Shown: positions 1-6,742 of the stretch, one piece after another
How positions within the stretch are numbered: position 1 is the first letter of the stretch
Layout of the letters: each line of letters begins with the position of its first letter
Origin: Prevotella sp. UBA7594
Lineage (GTDB): Bacteria > Bacteroidota > Bacteroidia > Bacteroidales > Bacteroidaceae
DNA: 26,489 nt
Reading direction: 5' to 3'
NCBI GenBank assembly: GCA_002490315.1
Contig: DLKG01000005.1
Location: forward strand, 1-26,489
Notes under the pieces: generated by a model
Told to the model about the DNA's origin: nothing
Database searches by the model: none
Seen by the model: only the letters and a program-made list of their open reading frames with translations
Translations under genes and position numbers: made by a program

Positions 1-63
1 TCGTTTTCCTCCTACTCGATTTAGAATTAATATTTTAATGTGCAAATAATGCTACTTGCCACA

Positions 64-1515
64 TTACTTAACGTTTTTGAGGATGTCAAGCAAGTGATCC
101 CACACCATCTGTACGGTCGGAATGAGCAGGCGCTCGTCGGGTGTGTGTACGTCGCGCAGCGTTGGACCGAACGAAACCATGTCGAGGTTGGGATAGCGCT
201 CGGAGAAGAGTCCACATTCCAGTCCGGCGTGGATGCCCTTTACGATAGGTTCCTTGCCGAAGAGCTTCTTGTAGGACTCCACGGCAACCTTTGTGAGCTT
301 GCTGTCGGGGTTCATCTTCCATGCAGGATAACCGTCGCTGAGAGTCACGTCAGCACCAGCCAGTTCGAAGGCAGCCTTAACGGTGTTGGTTTCGTTCTCA
401 AGGTTGCTCATGACGTTGGAGCGCTGAGATGCCACGACGTTAATCTCGCCGTCGGTGGTCACGACGCTTGCAACATTGTTGGACGTCTCCACCATCCAAG
501 CCAAAGCCTCGTCCTGACACATGGCGAACACGCCGTTGTCAACAGCCTGCAGGGCAAGGATGAAGCGGCGACTGCAGTCCTTCGGCAGTACGTTCTCAGC
601 GTCGGTGCTGCCGAGATTAAACTCCATCGTGGTGTCCGTGACGTGGAACTCCTCCTCCACGGCAGCCGTGAAGACATTCCAGTCGGCGCGCACCGTCTCC
701 TTGTCGTCCGTAGGAACGGCGAACACGATGACGCCGTCGCGCGGGATAGCATTGTGGAGCTTGCCGGAGTTGAAGGAAGCAAGACGAAGGTGCATCTTGT
801 CCTGCTCCTTGTAGAGGAAGCGGGCGAGAATCTTTATGGCGTTGGCGCGCTTCTTGTTGATGTCGTCACCGGAGTGACCGCCCTTCAGACCCTTTACAGA
901 AGCCTTGAAGAAGAAATAGTCGGCAGGAGCCTGCTCACGCTCGAAGGAGAACTTTGCTGACGTCGTCTTGCCACCTGCGCAAGAGATGAAGATCTGACCC
1001 TCGTCCTCTGAGTCGAGGTTGATGAGCATGTCGCCCTTCATGAAGCCTGCCTTCATGCCCATGGCTCCAGTGAGGCTCGTCTCCTCGTCTCGTGTGAAGA
1101 CACACTCCAACGGACCATGCTCAATGTCATCGCTGTCGAGGATGGCAAGCTCAATTGCACAGCCGATGCCGTCGTCGGCGCCGAGCGTCGTGCCTTTGGC
1201 TGTCAGCCATTCGCCGTCAACATAGGTCTGGATAGGGTCTTTGTGGAAGTCGAAGTCAACGTCGACAAGCTTGTCGCAAACCATATCCATGTGGCTTTGC
1301 AGTATGACGGTGGGGGCGTTCTCGTGTCCCTTGGTGGCAGGCTTGCGGATGATAACGTTGCCCGTCTCGTCGGTTTCTGTCTCAAGACCATGGCTTTTGC
1401 CAAACTCTTTTAGATACTCTATCATGCGCTCCTCATGCTTGGAAGGACGCGGAATCTCGTTAATCTTAGCAAACTGCTCGAATACTCGAGCTGGTTTCAA
1501 TTCGCATTTGCTCAT
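64..1515 (-). CDS. pepD: Aminoacyl-histidine dipeptidase (cytosolic non-specific dipeptidase), M20 family
   Basis: A 483-residue M20/PepD metallopeptidase that hydrolyses dipeptides, including Xaa-His, in the cytoplasm. No signal peptide is seen. Metal-site motifs are in the family order: SHMDMV (H75, D77), LGADDG (D114), TRDEET (E144/E145), and near the C-terminus HAGLECGLF and a late LRDVHTPDE histidine. The length matches the usual 480-490 residues, so the protein looks complete. The ATG at 1515 follows an A/T-rich leader with no Shine-Dalgarno sequence, as is normal in Bacteroidota. It is divergent from the small membrane protein/OmpH pair. With pepT at the other end of the window it completes intracellular peptide breakdown, though the two are not linked in an operon. 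The family assignment is firm; the exact substrate range is not visible from sequence. Confidence 0.95.
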   Translation of the reverse strand: MSKCELKPARVFEQFAKINEIPRPSKHEERMIEYLKEFGKSHGLETETDETGNVIIRKPATKGHENAPTVILQSHMDMVCDKLVDVDFDFHKDPIQTYVDGEWLTAKGTTLGADDGIGCAIELAILDSDDIEHGPLECVFTRDEETSLTGAMGMKAGFMKGDMLINLDSEDEGQIFISCAGGKTTSAKFSFEREQAPADYFFFKASVKGLKGGHSGDDINKKRANAIKILARFLYKEQDKMHLRLASFNSGKLHNAIPRDGVIVFAVPTDDKETVRADWNVFTAAVEEEFHVTDTTMEFNLGSTDAENVLPKDCSRRFILALQAVDNGVFAMCQDEALAWMVETSNNVASVVTTDGEINVVASQRSNVMSNLENETNTVKAAFELAGADVTLSDGYPAWKMNPDSKLTKVAVESYKKLFGKEPIVKGIHAGLECGLFSERYPNLDMVSFGPTLRDVHTPDERLLIPTVQMVWDHLLDILKNVK

Positions 1516-1571
1516 TTTTTCTTAATTTTGTTATGATGATGTTATATTAATCTGAATTTTCCACAAATTAT

Positions 1572-1602
1572 TTTGTCATGCGACCGATTTGCATTACCTT
1601 TG
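1572..1602 (+). promoter_or_regulatory. Bacteroidetes-type promoter for the small membrane protein/ompH pair
   Basis: TTTG (1572-1575), a 19 bp spacer and TACCTTTG (1595-1602) match the TTTG-N19/20-TAnnTTTG promoter of this phylum. The predicted transcript starts near 1608 and gives a leader of about 150 nt before the ATG at 1761. This start also rules out the upstream in-frame ATG at 1578. Confidence 0.55.
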
Positions 1603-1669
1603 TAGCGCCTTTTATTAAAAAGGTTGCAACTGTGGCTTGTAAGTGTCTGCCATGTGCGGAACACTGTTG

Positions 1670-1700
1670 CAAAGATAGTGTAAATCGAAGACACCACAAA
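1670..1700 (-). promoter_or_regulatory. Candidate pepD promoter, facing the ompH promoter
   Basis: Read on the minus strand, TTTG (1700-1697), a 19 bp spacer and TATCTTTG (1677-1670) form a consensus-like promoter. The transcript would start near 1664 and run through the opposing promoter at 1572-1602 into pepD, with a leader of about 150 nt. No better match lies closer to pepD. Confidence 0.4.
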
Positions 1701-1760
1701 ATAAGTTCACTAATTTTAAACCTCGGCGTACTGCCATTTAGTAAAATATATACAACATTC

Positions 1761-1955
1761 ATGATAAAACTGATGCTTCTTAGCCTGGCTTTTGTGGCAA
1801 TGGCGTTTGTACTGCTCTCCGTTAAGGTACTGCTCAAGAAGGGCGGCAAGTTCTCGTCGCAACACGTACACGACAATCCCGGACTGCGAAAGCAGGGCAT
1901 ACATTGCGTGCTCGATCAGGACCGCGAGGCGCGCGAACGCAATGGGGCTTATTGA
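1761..1955 (+). CDS. Small conserved-type inner-membrane protein, function unknown
   Basis: A 64-residue protein with one hydrophobic helix at about residues 3-25 (LMLLSLAFVAMAFVLLSVKV). A basic stretch (LLKKGGK) follows, then a soluble tail containing NPGLRKQGIHC and QDREARER. The layout suggests a single-pass membrane protein with its charged tail in the cytoplasm. The ATG at 1761 was chosen over the in-frame one at 1578 because the only good promoter starts transcription near 1608, and because the extra residues do not look protein-like. It lies 41 bp before the OmpH-like gene on the same strand and is probably co-transcribed with it. From memory, short proteins with this helix, LRKxGI and DREAR layout occur in other Bacteroidota, but I cannot assign a function. 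Confidence 0.7.
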   Translation: MIKLMLLSLAFVAMAFVLLSVKVLLKKGGKFSSQHVHDNPGLRKQGIHCVLDQDREARERNGAY

Positions 1956-1996
1956 GGCTGTGATTATAGCAAACAATCAAAAAAGGAAATATAAAA

Positions 1997-2620
1997 ATGA
2001 AAAGAAAGAATTGTTTCTCTACTCTTGCCGTAGCCGCCTTGGCTGCCATGGCAATGACCTCTTGCGACAAGTCAAAGTCGCAGGTCGACGACAAGCAGCC
2101 GGCAACAACGCAGACTGCCGCTGGCGCCACTAAGATTGCCTTCGTGGAAGTGGACAGCATAATGTCGCAGTACAAGTTCTGCAAAGACTACTCTCTCGTA
2201 CTTCAGAAGAAGGGACAGAACATACAGAAAACGCTCGCTCAGAAGCAGCAAGCTCTGCAGGCTGCTGCTGCCAACTTCCAGCAGAAACTCCAGCAGAATG
2301 CCTACACGCATGAGCAGGCACAGGCAATAGAGGCGTCGCTACAAAAGCAGAACCAGGATCTCCAGGTTCTCAATCAGCGCTTGAGCGGAGAGTTCCAGGC
2401 AGAGACGGAGAAGTACAACAACGCGCTGCGCGACAGCATACAGCACTTCCTCGCTGTCTACAACAAGGACAAGAAATACGGCCTGATTCTCAGCAAGGCT
2501 GGCGACAATATCCTCTACGCCGACAAGTCGCACGACATCACCAACGATGTGATTGCCGGACTCAACAAAGCTTACAAGCCGGCTCCTCCTACGGACAAGG
2601 CTGACGGCAAGAAGAAGTAA
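1997..2620 (+). CDS. OmpH/Skp-family periplasmic chaperone-like lipoprotein
   Basis: A 207-residue protein with an n-region MKRKN, a hydrophobic stretch and a lipobox ending TSC, so Cys23 is the likely lipidated residue. After a Thr/Ala/Gln linker, residues about 46-195 match the OmpH/Skp fold. It opens with KIAFVEVDSIMSQY, continues with a long Gln/Ala/Lys-rich coiled coil (about 70-150, the two Skp tentacle helices) and returns to a strand-like YGLILSKAGDNILYAD. Skp-type proteins hold unfolded outer-membrane proteins in the periplasm. Classical Skp is soluble, so lipid anchoring is a difference, though lipidated OmpH forms are known in Bacteroidota. The neighbouring downstream gene encodes an outer-membrane barrel, a plausible client. 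A hairpin terminator follows directly. The family is firm; the client set is inference. Confidence 0.88.
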   Translation: MKRKNCFSTLAVAALAAMAMTSCDKSKSQVDDKQPATTQTAAGATKIAFVEVDSIMSQYKFCKDYSLVLQKKGQNIQKTLAQKQQALQAAAANFQQKLQQNAYTHEQAQAIEASLQKQNQDLQVLNQRLSGEFQAETEKYNNALRDSIQHFLAVYNKDKKYGLILSKAGDNILYADKSHDITNDVIAGLNKAYKPAPPTDKADGKKK

Positions 2621-2644
2621 GTTAGATAATCTTAAGCAATAAGG

Positions 2645-2676
2645 ATGCGTCCGTAACAATACGGGCGCATTTTTTG
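2645..2676 (+). terminator. Rho-independent terminator after the OmpH-like gene
   Basis: An 11 bp stem (ATGCGTCCGTA / TACGGGCGCAT, one G-T wobble) closes a 4-base loop (2656-2659) and is followed by a T run at 2670-2675. It sits 25 bp after the stop codon at 2620. An upstream in-frame ATG at 2674 for the next gene falls in the T run, which argues for that gene starting at 2698. Confidence 0.8.
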
Positions 2677-2697
2677 TTGTTCTCACCTAATTTATGT

Positions 2698-5655
2698 ATG
2701 AACATCAAAAGACTACTTACGGCATTGTTGCTCGCAACCGCATTGCACGCCAATGCTGCAAGTGACGAGACATCAAAGGATAACAGCAAGGCAAGCACGG
2801 AGAAGGCGGAGAGCCGAAAGACGTGCAGGTCAATTCTTCAGGTTCTCTCGCAGCCGTTCCGTTGGATAGGGAAGAACTGGTCGGCGTACGATGAAAACTA
2901 CTCCACACCTTCCTTCTATAATTGGGCCTTTCAAATGCAGAACGCCACGTCGGGCGAGTGGATCAACATGGGGTATGACGACATCAGTCTGCACATGCGC
3001 TCAAAGATAAGCAACAAGATAGGCCCTTATCTTTACTATACCTTTCTCGGCTATGGCTTCGCAATCGACCTTAATGCACTGACGGGTACGAAGCGACGCA
3101 GCGAGTTCACGCTTTCCATCAACTCCAATCTCATGAACATTGACCTGATACGTAGGCGTACAGGCGGCGACTTCATGGTGAACCATCTCGACATTGCAGG
3201 AGTAAGCAACAGCGATTTCGATCTTGACGAGCTTGCTGCCAACTATCACGTTGGCGACGACGTGCGTTACAACGTCACGGGTATCAACATCAACGTCTTC
3301 ACCAACCACAAGAAATATTCCAATCCTGCAGCTTTCTCCAATGGGGCGATACAACTCCGCTCTGTCGGTTCGCCCATTGTCGGCCTCGGTTACACCCATC
3401 AGGAAATCAAGAACTCCATTTCCAACACCTTTCTCGACTACAGGGCTAAGCGTATGGGCTACGAGAAGTTTGACGGCTCAAGCGATCTTCTGCTCAAGAT
3501 GCTTATCGACGAGGACGACTACGTTGATATGCCGACGGCTGCTATCCTTCAAGCTACCATCCCGTCTTACCTTTCCGTGAAGGATCTCCACCTCCAGCTT
3601 GGCTACGCACAGAACATTGTCTTCTCGCGCCGACTGCTTCTCGGACTTTCGCTCGTGGCGTCTCCGGGTATAAAATGGGTGAAGGCAGACAACCACAGTA
3701 GCTATCAATACATCTTCAGGGACGGGACGGCTATGGTGACAGACTACTGTCTGCCTTTTCTGAAAAAATACATACAGGATGGTACGCTCGTGATTAGCAA
3801 TAAAAAATACCGCGACTATATTCTTAATCTCAAGCAAGTGACCCCCGATCTCTATGATATAGAAAGCAAGACGACGAGCTTCGGCACCAACCTTCATGCG
3901 CGTGCCAGCATCACGTACAACTACAATCGTTGGCGCTTTGGTGTCAATGCCAACGCGAGCGGCTATCTCTACAAGAAGAATCTCTTGCGCTTCAACAACT
4001 TCTATGGAAGTGTCGTGGCGTATGCCGGCTATTGTTTCGGACGCAAGAAAGCCTATCGATATGGCGGAGATAAGCGCGAGGCTTATATTAGGGCAGCACT
4101 GACGAAGAGCGAGATTGCTGAGACGCGCGACCTTAATCCGGCAAGTAATGTTGCTCCAGCAAGTGGCGACAAAAGTGGCGTCGACTCTTTGGGCAGCGTA
4201 AAGAGTGGTGCTGTGGTTAAGCACCGCACAAAATACTTCACGGATAAGTTCGACTTCAACATTGAGGGTTGCGACCTCGTAATGGGACCCGACGGCACTT
4301 ACGGATCCTATGAGATCACCGACGGCTTCGTAACTAACGCTGACGACTCCGAGGGACTGCTACGTCAAGGCACCAAGCTTGCCGTTGACGAGGATGGTAC
4401 TATCATTATCCGCGCTCCGCACAACTCAGGCTACCGTGCCGCCAATTGGTGGAAGGCACGTCTGACGACGCGTCAGAATTCACGCAATCGTGATCCGGAA
4501 CTTCTTCATTATGCACTCTGTGGAAAGCTTACGCTCTACGTGCGAAGCCACAATTTCGGGACGATGCGCCCCGTGCCGCTCGTCGTTGACAGTTTCTACA
4601 TTAGCCACGGAAAGGTTAACAAAAGCTATTACGAGATTGGAGCAAAGCATTTCATGTCGTACTCCACAGCGAGCATTATGGGACATGTCAACGTCAACGG
4701 ACGTCTGACACGTGTCTACATAGAGAGCCGTCGTGGCGGCAAGCACTTCAATCTCTATGCTGTGCCGATGCGCGCGTCTACACTGAACTGGATGGCGCAC
4801 GTCAGTGACACGTGCCGCATAAGCCGTATATCAATCCCTGGCACTCATGATGCCGGATCGGCGTCGCTTAAGGAGACGACGATGGCCAGTGCGGGCCATA
4901 CGCAGAACTTCCCCGTAAGCGAACAGATGGCTGATGGAATACGTGCTTTCGACTTCCGGCTGAAAAAGAACATGAAGTTCGGACACACTATTATTTGTCG
5001 CGACGGCATACATGAGACGATTCAGGACATGGCCGACTTCCTGAAGAGAAATCCCTCGGAGTTTCTTGTCGCCATCATTGGTAGTGACGAGGGAGGAAGC
5101 AATTGGCCTGCCGGAATGGCCGACTCGCTCAGCATGGAGCTTGCGCCTTACCGCGACTTGATAGTGGAGGACTTCTCTGCGGCGACCCGACTGAAGGACG
5201 TGCGAGGCAAAATATTGTTCATCAAGCGTCAGGAAGCCTGCCCCGTGGGAAAGTATTTGCCTTTCCAAGACAATACAACGTTTGTTGCCAACGGATTTCA
5301 TGTGGAGGACGTCTACAAGGAGCACAAGACCTATCGCAAGATAAAAATCGTGGAGCGTCATATACGCGAGGCTTACGAGAACGACAATTCCAACCTCTGG
5401 TACATCACGTTCAACAGCATCGCATGGGATCCGCGCCATCACAAGCCTTACTATTCTGCATGGGGAGCACGCAACGTGCGAAAGCCTATGAACCGCTCTT
5501 TGCGAGAGATAATAGAACTCAAGGCTTACAGCCGTTTTGGCATGGTGTTCCTCGACTTCTACAATGACCATGGCGACCAGCCACAGCTTGTGAACTCTAT
5601 CATCATGTCAAACTTCAACATCAATCAGGTGGAAGACTACATTCCTGCTCCATAA
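2698..5655 (+). CDS. Secreted DUF4421-like outer-membrane barrel fused to a PI-PLC-like phosphodiesterase domain
   Basis: A 985-residue protein in one uninterrupted frame. Residues 1-20 are a signal peptide (MNIKRLLTALLLATALHANA). A short charged linker follows. Residues about 60-455 look like the Bacteroidota DUF4421 barrel family, with GYDDISL, KIGPYLYYTFLGYGF and alternating aromatic/polar strands. A Ser/Ala/Gly linker spans about 460-515, then an unassigned beta-rich segment about 518-700. Residues about 705-985 resemble the PI-PLC X domain: SIPGTHDAGS (H717, D718), GIRAFDFRL (R754), KFGH (H763), a helix with DFLKRNPSEFLVAIIG, and a terminal GMVFLDFYNDHG. The two histidines, the Asp and the Arg correspond to catalytic positions of bacterial PI-PLC, so the domain is probably active as a lyase-like phosphodiesterase. 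The substrate is unknown. Start 2698 is preferred to 2674 because it gives a clean signal peptide. It lies after a terminator with no same-strand partner. Confidence 0.8.
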   Translation: MNIKRLLTALLLATALHANAASDETSKDNSKASTEKAESRKTCRSILQVLSQPFRWIGKNWSAYDENYSTPSFYNWAFQMQNATSGEWINMGYDDISLHMRSKISNKIGPYLYYTFLGYGFAIDLNALTGTKRRSEFTLSINSNLMNIDLIRRRTGGDFMVNHLDIAGVSNSDFDLDELAANYHVGDDVRYNVTGININVFTNHKKYSNPAAFSNGAIQLRSVGSPIVGLGYTHQEIKNSISNTFLDYRAKRMGYEKFDGSSDLLLKMLIDEDDYVDMPTAAILQATIPSYLSVKDLHLQLGYAQNIVFSRRLLLGLSLVASPGIKWVKADNHSSYQYIFRDGTAMVTDYCLPFLKKYIQDGTLVISNKKYRDYILNLKQVTPDLYDIESKTTSFGTNLHARASITYNYNRWRFGVNANASGYLYKKNLLRFNNFYGSVVAYAGYCFGRKKAYRYGGDKREAYIRAALTKSEIAETRDLNPASNVAPASGDKSGVDSLGSVKSGAVVKHRTKYFTDKFDFNIEGCDLVMGPDGTYGSYEITDGFVTNADDSEGLLRQGTKLAVDEDGTIIIRAPHNSGYRAANWWKARLTTRQNSRNRDPELLHYALCGKLTLYVRSHNFGTMRPVPLVVDSFYISHGKVNKSYYEIGAKHFMSYSTASIMGHVNVNGRLTRVYIESRRGGKHFNLYAVPMRASTLNWMAHVSDTCRISRISIPGTHDAGSASLKETTMASAGHTQNFPVSEQMADGIRAFDFRLKKNMKFGHTIICRDGIHETIQDMADFLKRNPSEFLVAIIGSDEGGSNWPAGMADSLSMELAPYRDLIVEDFSAATRLKDVRGKILFIKRQEACPVGKYLPFQDNTTFVANGFHVEDVYKEHKTYRKIKIVERHIREAYENDNSNLWYITFNSIAWDPRHHKPYYSAWGARNVRKPMNRSLREIIELKAYSRFGMVFLDFYNDHGDQPQLVNSIIMSNFNINQVEDYIPAP

Positions 5656-5690
5656 AGAAAAGAATGAGTTTTTTGCATTGATAAAAATAA

Positions 5691-5714
5691 TTGTTCTTAA
5701 GTTGATTAGAACAA
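5691..5714. repeat. Short inverted repeat after the barrel-PLC gene
   Basis: TTGTTCTTAA and TTAGAACAA are near-perfect inverted arms around a 5-base loop, 35 bp after the stop codon. No T run follows, so it may protect the 3' end of the mRNA rather than terminate it. Confidence 0.4.
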
Positions 5715-5735
5715 TGACTCCTGCGTTCATTGAGT

Positions 5736-5790
5736 AAAAAGGAAAATATTGCGGGCGGTATTTTGCTTTGCCAGCAATGTTTTCCTTTTT
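5736..5790 (+). terminator. Probable terminator after the barrel-PLC gene
   Basis: Inverted arms AAAAAGGAAAATATTGC (5736-5752) and GCAATGTTTTCCTTTTT (5774-5790) pair with one G-T wobble. The right arm ends in a T run. The A-rich left arm and T-rich right arm would let it work in either direction. Confidence 0.6.
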
Positions 5791-5816
5791 CCTTATGTGA
5801 ATTTCAATCGCCTTTA

Positions 5817-5848
5817 TTTGTAAATTCCAAATCTTTAGTTTAACTTTG
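5817..5848 (+). promoter_or_regulatory. Promoter for nth
   Basis: TTTG (5817-5820), a 20 bp spacer and TAACTTTG (5841-5848) are an exact match to the Bacteroidetes consensus. Transcription would start near 5853 and give a leader of roughly 170 nt before the ATG at 6022. Confidence 0.65.
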
Positions 5849-6021
5849 TCACAATATAACCATTATATAAAAATGGCATTGGTTGACATTCATTGGGCAT
5901 ACCAACGAAGCCATGCGCCTTTTTATACTTACAGGAAAAACAACAAACCAAACTTAATGAACCCTAAACAAGATGGAACAGGTTTTACATTTGTTTTCAT
6001 TTTCATTAATAAATAAGGAAT

Positions 6022-6654
6022 ATGACAAAAAAGGAACTCTATAAAAATGTGCTCGACTATTTCCGCCGACTTCATCCAGAGGTGACGACGGAGCTTGAGT
6101 TTGGCAGCGTCTTCCAGCTCCTTGTGGCTGTTGTGCTCAGTGCTCAATGCACCGACAAGCGCGTCAATCAGATTACGCCAGAACTTTTCCGCAACTATCC
6201 CGATGCGCGGTCGATGGCTGAGGCTGACGAGGTGGAAGTGTATGAGTATGTGAAGAGTGTGAGCTACCCTAATGCAAAGGCGCATCACCTCGTTGAACTC
6301 GCCCGTATGCTAATGGCGGACTATGGAGGAGAGGTTCCGCACGATTTCGACAGTTTGCTTCGTCTGCCGGGAGTGGGGAGGAAAACAGCCAATGTCATGG
6401 AGGCTGTAGCCTTCGGAAAGGCTGCGATGCCGGTTGATACGCATGTGTTCCGTGTCAGTCATAGACTCGGACTCGTGCCGTGCTCTGCCAACACGCCGTT
6501 GAAAGTGGAGAAGGTTCTTACAAAGAACATCCCGCCTGACGACCTCGCTAACGCCCACCATTGGCTACTTCTCCATGGAAGATATGTCTGCACGGCGCGC
6601 AAACCCCATTGTGAAAAGTGCGAGCTTAACACTATTTGTCCTAAGCGTATCTGA
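6022..6654 (+). CDS. nth: Endonuclease III, bifunctional DNA glycosylase/AP lyase
   Basis: A 210-residue base-excision repair enzyme that removes oxidised pyrimidines and cleaves at abasic sites. The helix-hairpin-helix LPGVGRKTA carries the catalytic lysine K121. The VDTHVFRV motif supplies the catalytic aspartate D139. The C-terminal 4Fe-4S loop is intact with spacing C-x6-C-x2-C-x5-C (C190, C197, C200, C206). The length is the family norm of about 210, and no key residue is missing. Start codon ATG 6022 follows an A-rich leader (aataaataaggaat). A strong upstream promoter supports its own transcript, and comEC follows 88 bp downstream on the same strand. uvrA lies nearby on the other strand, but there is no sign of a shared operon. 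Confidence 0.97.
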   Translation: MTKKELYKNVLDYFRRLHPEVTTELEFGSVFQLLVAVVLSAQCTDKRVNQITPELFRNYPDARSMAEADEVEVYEYVKSVSYPNAKAHHLVELARMLMADYGGEVPHDFDSLLRLPGVGRKTANVMEAVAFGKAAMPVDTHVFRVSHRLGLVPCSANTPLKVEKVLTKNIPPDDLANAHHWLLLHGRYVCTARKPHCEKCELNTICPKRI

Positions 6655-6742
6655 TGCGTTTTCGTTTTCTTAGCCACATTTGGCGAATTTTATCTTTAGC
6701 CTACACTTGATGGATTTTCATCCCTAACCTCATTGATGACGA

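Larger units (their letters stand above)
5656..6021. other. 366 bp intergenic region between the barrel-PLC gene and nth
   Basis: No convincing gene is seen. In order the region holds an inverted repeat (5691-5714), a long A/T-rich hairpin that fits a terminator (5736-5790), a strong Bacteroidetes-type promoter (5817-5848) and an approximately 170 nt leader before nth. The leader contains one 47-codon ATG frame (5873-6016), which I treat as speculative. Confidence 0.6.

Noticed and set aside
37..65. Hairpin AATGTGCAAA / TTGCCACATT at the 3' end of pepD.
   Set aside because: A bulged stem, overlapping the stop codon, with no T run on the pepD strand; too weak to call a terminator.
40..960. 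306-codon open frame antisense to pepD.
   Set aside because: It overlaps a full-length dipeptidase and has no signal, domain or start context of its own.
2674..2697. Upstream ATG that would extend the barrel-PLC protein by eight residues.
   Set aside because: It lies in the T run of the preceding terminator and would put MLFSPNLC before an otherwise clean signal peptide.
4831..5571. 246-codon open frame antisense to the PLC domain.
   Set aside because: A mirror frame of the conserved PLC-like domain; no independent support.
5873..6016. 47-codon ATG frame in the nth leader, ending 5 bp before the nth start.
   Set aside because: Possible leader peptide, but the composition is not protein-like, it is A/T-driven, and there is no second copy or conservation to support it.
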